NCBI GenBank assembly: GCA_030247575.1
Contig: JAOTRV010000005.1
Span: 62,001 to 126,000 of the forward strand
Direction of reading: 5' to 3'
Source: Sulfuritalea sp.
Lineage (GTDB): Bacteria > Pseudomonadota > Gammaproteobacteria > Burkholderiales > Rhodocyclaceae
DNA length: 64,000 nt
Each line of letters opens with the position of its first letter. Position 1 is the stretch's first letter. Shown here piece by piece: positions 46,178 through 53,609 of this stretch. The position numbers and the translations under genes were made by a program. Below the pieces are notes generated by a model. It was not told the origin of the DNA and made no database searches. It was given only the letters and a program-made list of their open reading frames with translations.

Positions 46178-47767
46178 GTGCCGGTGCTACGGACCCCTCC
46201 CAACGTGAGCTTGCACGCAGTCTTGCGCGGCAACGCGCAAACCCTATTCGAAAGCATCGAGAATCTGCTCGATGGGTTCTTCGGCGGCGCCGACAATCCC
46301 TTGCGCCATCTTGGCGCGCTCGGCCTGTTTTTCCTCTGGATACTGGTGGCCACCGGGCTTTATCTCTACACGGTGCTGGATACCAGCATCGAGGGTGTCT
46401 ACAACTCGATCGGCTACCTGTCGCAGGAACAGTGGTATCTCGGCGGCATCCTGCGCAGCCTGCATCGTTACGCTTCCAATGCCTTCGTGCTGGTCATGAT
46501 GCTGCACCTGCTGCGGGAATGGGCCTACGGTCGCTACCACGGCTTCCGTCTCTACTCATGGGTGACCGGGGTGCCATTGATCTGGCTGGCTTATATCTCG
46601 GGCATCGGCGGCTACTGGATCGTCTGGGATCGTCTGGCGCAGTTTTCCGCCATCGCCACCACGGAGCTGCTTGACTGGCTTCCGTTCTTCAACGAGCCGA
46701 CGGCACGCAATTTCCTCATGCCCGACTCGATCAACGATCGATTCTTCACGGTGCTGGTGTTCATCCACATCGGTATTCCGCTGATGCTGATCCTCGGTCT
46801 CTGGGCTCACGTCAATCGCATCAGCCGGGTGGATTACCTGCCGTCTCGGCGCGTGATGCTGGCGACCCTGGCCAGCCTTCTGGCGCTGGCCCTGCTCATT
46901 CCGGCGCAGAGCCAAGCGCCAGCGAATCTGGCCGAGATCGCCACCGATCTGCCGCTGAACTGGTTCATCCTCTTCATCCATCCGCTGACCGACATCACGT
47001 CTCCGGCGGCAGTCTGGGCACTGGTCTTCGGCGCGACGATCCTGCTCTTTGCCCTGCCCTTCCTGCCCCACCCGGCCGCACGGCCGATTGCCGTGGTCGA
47101 CCCCGCCAACTGCAACGGCTGCAGCCGCTGCCACGTCGATTGTCCCTACGAGGCGATCACCATGGCAGTCCATCCCGACAAAGCGGGCCACAAGATCGCC
47201 ATCGTCGATGCCGACAACTGTGCCGGCTGCGGCATTTGCGCCGGAGCCTGCCCCTCGTCGACACCGTTCCGCAGTCAGGAAAGACTGGTGACCGGCATCG
47301 ACATGCCGCAGCAACCGGTCGATGCGATGCGCCACCAGCTGGAAGCCGAAGTGGCGCAGCTTTTCGGTAATACCAAGCTACTTGTCTTCGGCTGCGAAAA
47401 AGGCGCCGATATAAGTGCCCTGGCCGCCAGGGACACCGCCGCCATCAGTTTGCTGTGCACCGGCATGCTGCCGCCTTCATTCATCGAATACGCGCTACGC
47501 AGCGGCGTCGATGGCGTCGTCGTCACCGGCTGCCGGGACGGCGGCTGCGATTTCCGCCTCGGCATGCAATGGACACGGGAGCGTCTCGCCCACCAGCGCG
47601 AACCTTACTTGCGCAGCCTCGTACCCATGGATCGACTGCACGTGATCCCCGCGTCGCGCGGCGAAGGCATGCAACTCGCCGCCGCCGTGCAAGAATTCAG
47701 AACCCAGCTTGAAAACCAGACGGTCACCAGCAGCAGACCCCCCGCCTATTCCCGGAGAAGAATATGA
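46178..47767 (+). CDS. Cytochrome b - 2x[4Fe-4S] - MvhD/FlpD-like fusion protein
   Basis: 529 aa, GTG start at 46178 (start uncertain). Residues 1-230 form a cytochrome b/b6-type four-helix domain with two bis-His heme pairs, His96/His110 and His197/His211 (both H-x13-H). Two more hydrophobic segments follow. Residues 312-322 and 348-358 are two [4Fe-4S] motifs ('CNGCSRCHVDCP', 'CAGCGICAGACP'). Residues 400-500 resemble the MvhD/FlpD (HdrABC-Mvh linker) [2Fe-2S] domain, with Cys406, Cys427 ('LLCTGMLPPSFIEYALRSG'), Cys452 and Cys457 ('TGCRDGGCDFRLG'). I know no characterised protein with this domain order. It probably links quinol oxidation to a low-potential or cytoplasmic donor. Confidence 0.88.
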   Translation: MPVLRTPPNVSLHAVLRGNAQTLFESIENLLDGFFGGADNPLRHLGALGLFFLWILVATGLYLYTVLDTSIEGVYNSIGYLSQEQWYLGGILRSLHRYASNAFVLVMMLHLLREWAYGRYHGFRLYSWVTGVPLIWLAYISGIGGYWIVWDRLAQFSAIATTELLDWLPFFNEPTARNFLMPDSINDRFFTVLVFIHIGIPLMLILGLWAHVNRISRVDYLPSRRVMLATLASLLALALLIPAQSQAPANLAEIATDLPLNWFILFIHPLTDITSPAAVWALVFGATILLFALPFLPHPAARPIAVVDPANCNGCSRCHVDCPYEAITMAVHPDKAGHKIAIVDADNCAGCGICAGACPSSTPFRSQERLVTGIDMPQQPVDAMRHQLEAEVAQLFGNTKLLVFGCEKGADISALAARDTAAISLLCTGMLPPSFIEYALRSGVDGVVVTGCRDGGCDFRLGMQWTRERLAHQREPYLRSLVPMDRLHVIPASRGEGMQLAAAVQEFRTQLENQTVTSSRPPAYSRRRI

Positions 47768-47889
47768 CGACATTCCCCCCGGCCCTCTTGCCAAGCAAGG
47801 GAGTGACGATTTTTCGCGGGCAGTGCCCGCTCCACGCAACTGGCTGCTCCTTCCCGGGGCGGCCCTACGAAGGAACTCATCATGGCTAA
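47764..47889 (+). CDS. Candidate coupled 41-aa small ORF
   Basis: ATG at 47764 overlaps the stop of the preceding gene (ATGA) and is preceded by GGAGAAGA at ideal spacing, but the product (MTTFPPALLPSKGVTIFRGQ... ending THHG) has no recognisable domain. It contains two cysteines and three histidines in 'CPLHATGC' and the tail, and overlaps the start of the FixH-like gene by 8 nt. It may be a real metal-binding peptide or a leader that couples translation across the 114-bp gap. Confidence 0.4.
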   Translation: MTTFPPALLPSKGVTIFRGQCPLHATGCSFPGRPYEGTHHG

Positions 47890-48394
47890 ACCCGCCGCCA
47901 TCATCGGCCAGATCATCCTGTATGGCGCGTTTGCCGCCTTCATCGGCTACTTCGCCACCTCGCCCACCTACAAGCAGATTCCGGACGATGTCGCCCTGAT
48001 CAAGCTCTCGATGAGCCATCTGGGCGGCCGCGAGTGCCGCAAGCGCACGCCCGAGGAGCTGGCCAAGATGCCGCCCAACATGCGCGCGCCGCTGGATTGT
48101 CCGCGCGGACGTTCCGACATCAAGCTGGTCCTGGAACTCGACGGCAAGCCGATGTATGAGACCATCATGCAACCCACCGGACTGTCCAAGGATGGCGTGT
48201 CGACGGTCTACAAGCGCTTCGAAGTGAAGGCCGGCACCTATCGCCTCTCCGCCAAGATGAACGACAACCTGGTCAATCCCGGTTTCAATTTCGTCAAGGA
48301 AGCCGAAGTCACCCTGCAACCGGCGCAAGTGCTGGTGATCGACTTCAATCCGGACAAGGGCGGCCTGTTCTTCCAGCAAGGCCGCAAGGGCTGA
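47882..48394 (+). CDS. FixH-like single-span periplasmic protein
   Basis: 170 aa. One N-terminal transmembrane helix ('IIGQIILYGAFAAFIGYFAT') followed by a beta-rich periplasmic domain with 'LSMSHLGGRECRKRTPEELA' and 'GRSDIKLVLELDGKPMYETI'. The C-terminal part ('YKRFEVKAGTYRLSAKMNDN', 'QVLVIDFNPDKGGLFFQQG') looks like the copper-related FixH/CcoG-associated fold. Similar proteins are encoded next to cbb3 and other heme-copper enzymes. The exact role is unknown; the conserved SH and CR motif could bind metal. Confidence 0.72.
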   Translation: MAKPAAIIGQIILYGAFAAFIGYFATSPTYKQIPDDVALIKLSMSHLGGRECRKRTPEELAKMPPNMRAPLDCPRGRSDIKLVLELDGKPMYETIMQPTGLSKDGVSTVYKRFEVKAGTYRLSAKMNDNLVNPGFNFVKEAEVTLQPAQVLVIDFNPDKGGLFFQQGRKG

Positions 48395-48446
48395 GCCAAC
48401 GAACGCCTCGCCACCGACATTCCAATATTTTCGCGCGGACAAAACC

Positions 48447-50357
48447 ATGCTGAATCTCATCCAAAAACTCGTGCGCTGGTTCTTCATGCGCGCCGAGAAC
48501 ATCTTCAATCTGGCCTTCGGCGAAAAGCTGAACCCGTTCTACCATCTGGGCACCATCAGCTTCTGGCAGTTCTGGCTGCTGATCGGCACCGGGGTCTATC
48601 TCTACATCTTCGCCGACACCGGCGTGCACGACGCCTTCGAGTCGGTCGAGCGCATCACCCACAACCAGTGGTGGGCCGGCGGCATCATGCGCAGCATCCA
48701 TCGCTACGCCACCGACGGCATGATCCTGACCATGCTGCTGCACATGCTGCGCCACTTCGCCTACGACCGCTATCGCGGCTTCCGCTGGTTTTCCTGGGCC
48801 ATCGGCGTCGCCCTGATCTGGCTGGTCTACATCTCGGGTCTCAACGGCTTCATGCTGGTGTGGGACCAGCTGGCCCAGTTCGTGGTGGTCGCCACCGCCG
48901 AGTGGTTCGACGTGCTGCCGATGTTCAACGGCACCCTGATCCGCAACTTCATCTACCAGGAAAACGTCAACAGCCGCCTGTTCACCCTGCTCGCCTTCAT
49001 CCACCTGGGCGCGCCGCTGATCGCCGGCGTGCTGGCCTGGGTGCACGTGCAGCGCGTGCCGCGCGCCCATGTGAACCCGCCGCGCGAAATCGCCATCGCC
49101 TTCACCCTGATGTTCGTCGTGCTGGCGCTGGTCAAGCCCGTGGTCAGCCAGGGCGGCGAGGCCGACCTCTCGGTGGTGCCGACCAACATCGACATCGACT
49201 GGTTCCAGATGCCTGTGCTGGCGCTGGTGTATGTCGTCGATCCGCTGTATCTCTGGTACGGCGTTGTCGCCTTTTCGGCCCTGCTTTTCCTCGCCCCGTG
49301 GCTGCCGCCCAAGCGCATGGGCGCGACCCCGGCCGAAGCCGTCGTCACCTTCCACCCCGACCACAGGACCGTCGCCATTCGCTTCGACGAAACCCTGCTC
49401 GACGCCGGCCTGCGCCATGACGTCAACCTGCCTTACGAGTGCCGCAATGGCGGCTGCGGTCATTGCAAGTGCACGGTGCTGAGCGGCAATGTCGATCCCG
49501 GCCTGTATCAGCCGAGTGCGTTGTCCGCCGAGGAACGTGCCGCGGGCAAGGTTCTGCTGTGCTGCGCCACCGCACTGGGCGACGTCGAAATCGAATACGA
49601 AGCATCGACGGTGCCCAGCGCCATCCGCCAGTACACCGCCCGCGTGGTGAACATGGAAAAGCTGACCCACGACGTCATGCGCGTCATGCTCAAGCTGCCG
49701 CACGGGCAACAGATTCCATTCAAGGCCGGACAGTACATCAACGTCATTCTCGACGACGGCCAGCGCCGCGCCTTCTCCTTCGCCAATCCGCCGCATCAGC
49801 CCGACCTGATCGAACTGCAGATTCGCCTGATGCCGGGTGGCCGCTATACCACGCATGTGTTCGAACACATGAAGGAGGACGATGCCGTGCAGTTCGAAGG
49901 CCCGCTGGGTGATTTTTCGCTGCGCGAATCCGAGCGTCCGATCGTGTTCGTTGCCGGCGCCACCGGCTTCGCGCCGGTCAAGAGCATGGTCGAGGATGCC
50001 TTCCATCGCGGTCTCAAGCGCCCCATCCATCTTTACTGGGGCGTGCGCAAGCTGGCCGACCTCTACCTGCCGGACCTGCCGCAACGATGGGCGCGGGATC
50101 ACGCGAACTTCCATTTCATCCCCGTGCTCTCCGATGCCGCACCAGAAGACAACTGGAGCGGCCGCACGGGCCTGGTGCACGAAGCCATCCTGGAAGATTT
50201 CCCCGACCTCAAGGGCCACGAAATCTACGCCTGCGGCTCGGTGAAGATGGTCGAGGCGATCTTCCCGACCCTGAAGAACCAGGGCGCCGAAGAAGGCATG
50301 TGCTTCTCCGATGCCTTCAACATCTCGGCGCGCTCGATGGCCATCCAGCCGAAGTAG
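48447..50357 (+). CDS. Cytochrome b - [2Fe-2S] ferredoxin - FAD/NAD(P) reductase fusion
   Basis: 636 aa. Residues 1-235: cytochrome b/b6-type domain with His85/His99 and His186/His200, clearly homologous to the N-terminal domain of the 46178 protein ('RSIHRYATDGMILTMLLHML' versus 'RSLHRYASNAFVLVMMLHLL'). Residues 298-385: plant-type ferredoxin with Cys332, Cys337, Cys340 and Cys372 ('CRNGGCGHCKC'). Residues 390-636: ferredoxin-NADP-reductase fold with 'RRAFSFANPP', 'GGRYTTHVFEHMK', 'FVAGATGFAPVKSMVE' and 'EIYACGSVKMVEA'. It is a one-polypeptide NAD(P)H-to-heme b (or quinone) electron path and is probably the entry point for the reductase cluster. Confidence 0.92.
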   Translation: MLNLIQKLVRWFFMRAENIFNLAFGEKLNPFYHLGTISFWQFWLLIGTGVYLYIFADTGVHDAFESVERITHNQWWAGGIMRSIHRYATDGMILTMLLHMLRHFAYDRYRGFRWFSWAIGVALIWLVYISGLNGFMLVWDQLAQFVVVATAEWFDVLPMFNGTLIRNFIYQENVNSRLFTLLAFIHLGAPLIAGVLAWVHVQRVPRAHVNPPREIAIAFTLMFVVLALVKPVVSQGGEADLSVVPTNIDIDWFQMPVLALVYVVDPLYLWYGVVAFSALLFLAPWLPPKRMGATPAEAVVTFHPDHRTVAIRFDETLLDAGLRHDVNLPYECRNGGCGHCKCTVLSGNVDPGLYQPSALSAEERAAGKVLLCCATALGDVEIEYEASTVPSAIRQYTARVVNMEKLTHDVMRVMLKLPHGQQIPFKAGQYINVILDDGQRRAFSFANPPHQPDLIELQIRLMPGGRYTTHVFEHMKEDDAVQFEGPLGDFSLRESERPIVFVAGATGFAPVKSMVEDAFHRGLKRPIHLYWGVRKLADLYLPDLPQRWARDHANFHFIPVLSDAAPEDNWSGRTGLVHEAILEDFPDLKGHEIYACGSVKMVEAIFPTLKNQGAEEGMCFSDAFNISARSMAIQPK

Positions 50358-50446
50358 CGCACCGGCAAAGGCACACGACGGGCCCGGTTCGCCGCACGAC
50401 GGCCGGGCGCTTCGGCATCCGACAGGCATGGCGCGGAGGCCCGGGC

Positions 50447-50468
50447 CGCCGTCGCGCCAGCGTCGACT
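50447..50468 (-). repeat. 23-bp interspersed repeat, inverted intergenic copy
   Basis: Reverse-complement copy (AGTCGACGCTGGCGCGACGG on the minus strand) 18 bp upstream of the FNR box. Confidence 0.78.
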
Positions 50469-50486
50469 CTCCGCGCGGCCGGGCAC

Positions 50487-50528
50487 TTGACCGGGATCAA
50501 GGTGAGCCCGCGGCACCCAAAGTAGCGT
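50487..50528 (+). promoter_or_regulatory. FNR/DNR-type box and -10 upstream of the CRP-PilJ gene
   Basis: TTGAC-CGGG-ATCAA at 50487-50500, 9 of 10 matches to the FNR/DNR consensus, with a -10-like TAGCGT at 50523-50528 (32 bp between centres, the class II arrangement). The spacer 50358-50607 holds no gene. Confidence 0.7.
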
Positions 50529-50607
50529 AAGCCCCTTTCTGCTGCGGTGCCTCGCGCCCCGCGGCAATCAGCGGCCGCCAAGAGACCGCGAGAATCCGGA
50601 GAGACGC

Positions 50608-52128
50608 ATGCCGTCGGACAACGACATTGCCCGCAAGAACATACTGAAGACGCTTCCCCTGTTTGCCGGACTCGCCCAGGAGTGCCTTGGCGAACTGGTG
50701 CGCGGATCGCGCAGTGCCGCGTATCAGCGCGGCCAGGTCATCTACCGGCCCGGCGACCCCGCCAGCGAGATTTATGTCGTGCTGGCGGGCCAGGTCAAAC
50801 TGGCCCTGTCATCCAATCGGGGACAGGAGAAGGTCATCGATGTCATGGACGCCGGACGATCCTTCGGCGAGGCGGAGCTCTTTGGCACTCACTCCCATCT
50901 CGCGGGTGCCCAGGCCGTAAAGCCGACACAACTGCTGTGCATTGCCGGGGAGTGCGTTCGCCGCGTCATGGCGCTGGACCCGCGCGTCGCCGAGCGCATC
51001 ATCAATGCGCTGGCGCATCGCCAGATTCAGATGGAGGCCGAACTTGCCGCAGGCCATTTCTGTTCGGGCAGCCAGCGGCTGCTGGAATTCCTTCTCTGGC
51101 TCGCGGGTCCGGATCGTCCCCCTTCCGGCGAAACGCAGATGACTCTGAACATCAGCAAACGCCTGCTGGCGTCGCGCCTGGACATGCAGCCGGAAACGCT
51201 GTCGCGCGCCTTGCGCGATCTCGCCGAAGCGGGCCTGATCGCCGTCGACAAATACCACATCAGCCTGCGAAACACCAAAATCGCGCGCTATCTCGCCGAT
51301 GAGCCTACGGCACGCTCGATCATCCTGCCGGAGCGCCTGCACCTGCCGCATGCCAAAGGCGATGGCTATGCGGTGGTGAGCTCCGCTCCCGGCGCCGTCA
51401 AGCGGAGTGGCGACATCAGGCCGTTTTGCGACGCGATCAACAAGGCCGGCCGCCAGCGCATGCTGTCGCAGCGCATGGCAAAGTCATGGTTGATGCTGGA
51501 GCGGGGCGTCATGTCGCGACGGGCCCGCTTGATCCTGCGGCAATCGGCGGACATGTTCGACAGCCAGATGGCGGAGCTCGACGCGCTGCCCGGCAGCGCC
51601 GAGAGCCGCGCGGCATACAGCGAACTGCGCGAGCTCTGGCGCCCCTATCGGGCATTGCTGGATTCGCAGCCCCGCCGGGACACCGCGCACGAGCTGTTCG
51701 ACATGAACGAGAGCGTGCTGGCGGCGGCAGACAAACTGACCCTCGGCTTCGAAAAGGCCGAGGGCACGCTGCAAGGCCGGCTGGTCAATCTCGCCGGGCG
51801 CGAGCGCATGCTGTCGCAGCGCGCGGCCAAATTCTTCATGTTCCGCAACATGGGCATCCAGGTGTCCAGATCGCGGGCCGAACTGCAACGTACCGATGAA
51901 GAATTCTCGACCGCCCTGGCCGAGCTTGCGGCGGCGACACGGGGCCAGCCAAAGATCAGCGACGAACTGCAGAAGGTGGCGCAGCACTGGAATAACTTGC
52001 AGTCCGCGATGACAAGCCACGATCGCCTGTCCTTCGCCCCCACCGCGCGCAAGGTATTTGCCACCAGCGAAAACCTGCTGCAGCGCATGGATGCCGCCGT
52101 GAACCTGTATGCGGGGCTGCCCGGCTGA
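50608..52128 (+). CDS. CRP/FNR-family regulator fused to a PilJ/NarX-type sensor domain
   Basis: 506 aa, more than twice the usual length of a CRP-family protein. Residues 15-130: cyclic-nucleotide-binding-like barrel ('RGQVIYRPGDPASEIYVVLA', 'SFGEAELFGTHSHLAGAQAV'). Residues 150-225: winged HTH ('SKRLLASRLDMQPETLSRAL'). Residues 275-500: a helical domain with two P-box-like repeats, 'NKAGRQRMLSQRMAKSWLM' (278-296) and 'NLAGRERMLSQRAAKFFMF' (394-412), the signature of PilJ/NarX-type sensor domains that bind nitrate or nitrite in NarX/NarQ. No membrane helix, so sensing is cytoplasmic. It lies between the two heme-copper loci and is their probable regulator. Confidence 0.92.
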   Translation: MPSDNDIARKNILKTLPLFAGLAQECLGELVRGSRSAAYQRGQVIYRPGDPASEIYVVLAGQVKLALSSNRGQEKVIDVMDAGRSFGEAELFGTHSHLAGAQAVKPTQLLCIAGECVRRVMALDPRVAERIINALAHRQIQMEAELAAGHFCSGSQRLLEFLLWLAGPDRPPSGETQMTLNISKRLLASRLDMQPETLSRALRDLAEAGLIAVDKYHISLRNTKIARYLADEPTARSIILPERLHLPHAKGDGYAVVSSAPGAVKRSGDIRPFCDAINKAGRQRMLSQRMAKSWLMLERGVMSRRARLILRQSADMFDSQMAELDALPGSAESRAAYSELRELWRPYRALLDSQPRRDTAHELFDMNESVLAAADKLTLGFEKAEGTLQGRLVNLAGRERMLSQRAAKFFMFRNMGIQVSRSRAELQRTDEEFSTALAELAAATRGQPKISDELQKVAQHWNNLQSAMTSHDRLSFAPTARKVFATSENLLQRMDAAVNLYAGLPG

Positions 52129-52167
52129 GCGCTACCCCGCGCCAGGACCAACACGCGCTGCCGAGGC

Positions 52168-53523
52168 TCAGGTAAGGGCGTCCTTCTGCTGCGTGCGCTT
52201 CCACCGCGTCATCGCCTTGAGGCAGACCAGCACGAACATGATGCCGCCGATCACCGCGATCAGGCCGCCCAGGCCCATCATGCCCATGCCGATTTTCTGC
52301 GGCAGCGTGGTCAGCGCCTGCTCGGCGCCCGCCACCTTGCGCTGCACGCCGTAGCCGCCGGACCAGGCCAGGCCGAGGACGTGAATCAGCTGGCCGCCGC
52401 CATACACGTAGGGCTGCCAGCGCGCCATTTCCCCCTCGACTTCGCCGAAACCCAGTTGCGGCAACAGCACATAGGCCAGCCCCATGAAAGCCAGCGTCAC
52501 ACCGACCGTGGAGCCATGGTAGTGCGCCGGGATCACCACGTTCACGCCCTGGATCATGTAGGCCAGCACGCCGCCCACGGCGAACAGCGAAAACGAGGCG
52601 ATGAAGGCCGACTTGGCGGCATGGGCCTCCACCGTGCGCATGGCCCACAGGCTGAGGAAGCCGACCAGGATCAACGGCGCCATGTAGGGATGGCCCCAGA
52701 TCATCAGCTTGGCGAACAACTCCATGTGCGGCAGTTCGCCGGCCGGGATCGTGAAATAGATTGCCGGCACCACCAGCAGCGGCAGCGCGGCGATCCAGAA
52801 CATTGTCGAAAGCACACGCGGCGATGCCGCCGAGGGCCGGCCCAGATGCGCGGCAATCCACAGCCAGGCCACCACCATCAGCAGGGCGTGCTGGAACTGC
52901 AGGGTGTGGCCGCCGCCCCAGAACAGCACTTCGAAATAAATCTTTTCCTCGATCCGCGGCACCACGACCCACGACCAGACGAAGGCCGCCAGCGCGAGAA
53001 AGCCCGCCACCGCGCCGACGAAAGCGCCGGTTTGCAAAGGCGTGCCGAGAAAGGGGCGCGGCCAGGTGGTGATCAGCGCGCGCAGCACGGCGAGGCCGAA
53101 ACCCGCGCCGCACATCCACAGCGAGGCGTAGAAGGTGTTCTGCTGCAGCACAGGGATGTAGTTGTTGAGCACCGGCACGGCGCCCGGCAGGAAGGGCGAA
53201 ACCGTCATCACCGCGGTGCCGACCGCCGCCAGCGCGAAGCCGCCCCAGCCCAGCCACGCCATGCCGCCGCGACCCAGCGCGCTCCAGATCACCGCGGCGA
53301 AGGCCATGAACCAGACCGCCACCGAGAGGTCGACGTGAACCACCAGCGCCGAGCGGAAGAAATCCTTCAGCGGGAAGACATCCTGAATGCCCGGCGTGCG
53401 CGACAGCACCAGCAGGATGGCCAGCAGACCGGACCCGATCAGCGCCATCAGGCCCAGCCACAACCATGCGCGGGCAAGGGTTTTGGGCGCCCCTTCGGCA
53501 ACCGTGACGATATGCGAATTCAC
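52168..53523 (-). CDS. Divergent heme-copper subunit I with GGGH motif and altered CuB site
   Basis: 451 aa, 12 predicted helices, GTG start at 53523. Low-spin heme His63 ('LVVHVDLSVAVWFM'), helix X 'IPAHYHGSTVGVTLAFM' (His334/His336) and helix VI 'FWGGGHTLQFQH' (His206). Tyr is absent at His206+4 (Phe210), and the HH pair of helix VII is missing, with only His266 ('GELPHMELF') and His278 ('WGHPYM') nearby. It therefore cannot be an ordinary oxygen reductase; a NOR-related or non-catalytic electron/NO-binding role is possible. No subunit II or cytochrome c gene is next to it. Divergent from SCO and ydbL-like genes. Confidence 0.85.
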   Translation of the reverse strand: MNSHIVTVAEGAPKTLARAWLWLGLMALIGSGLLAILLVLSRTPGIQDVFPLKDFFRSALVVHVDLSVAVWFMAFAAVIWSALGRGGMAWLGWGGFALAAVGTAVMTVSPFLPGAVPVLNNYIPVLQQNTFYASLWMCGAGFGLAVLRALITTWPRPFLGTPLQTGAFVGAVAGFLALAAFVWSWVVVPRIEEKIYFEVLFWGGGHTLQFQHALLMVVAWLWIAAHLGRPSAASPRVLSTMFWIAALPLLVVPAIYFTIPAGELPHMELFAKLMIWGHPYMAPLILVGFLSLWAMRTVEAHAAKSAFIASFSLFAVGGVLAYMIQGVNVVIPAHYHGSTVGVTLAFMGLAYVLLPQLGFGEVEGEMARWQPYVYGGGQLIHVLGLAWSGGYGVQRKVAGAEQALTTLPQKIGMGMMGLGGLIAVIGGIMFVLVCLKAMTRWKRTQQKDALT

Positions 53524-53609
53524 TATGACCCCGAAAAAAATGTGGAAGTGTGCGGCAAGGCCGAATGGTACACTGAACGCCCTTCCGACACCCCTCCATC
53601 AGGCCTTCC

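Noticed and set aside
46146-46185. tRNA-like fragment 'AGCCAAGTGGTTAA' upstream of the cytochrome b-MvhD gene
   Set aside because: It resembles a D arm, but no acceptor, anticodon or T arm pairs around it; treated as chance similarity.
52168-53523. Canonical NorB (cNOR/qNOR)
   Set aside because: Length is similar, but helix VII lacks the HH pair and no norC, norQ or norD genes are adjacent.
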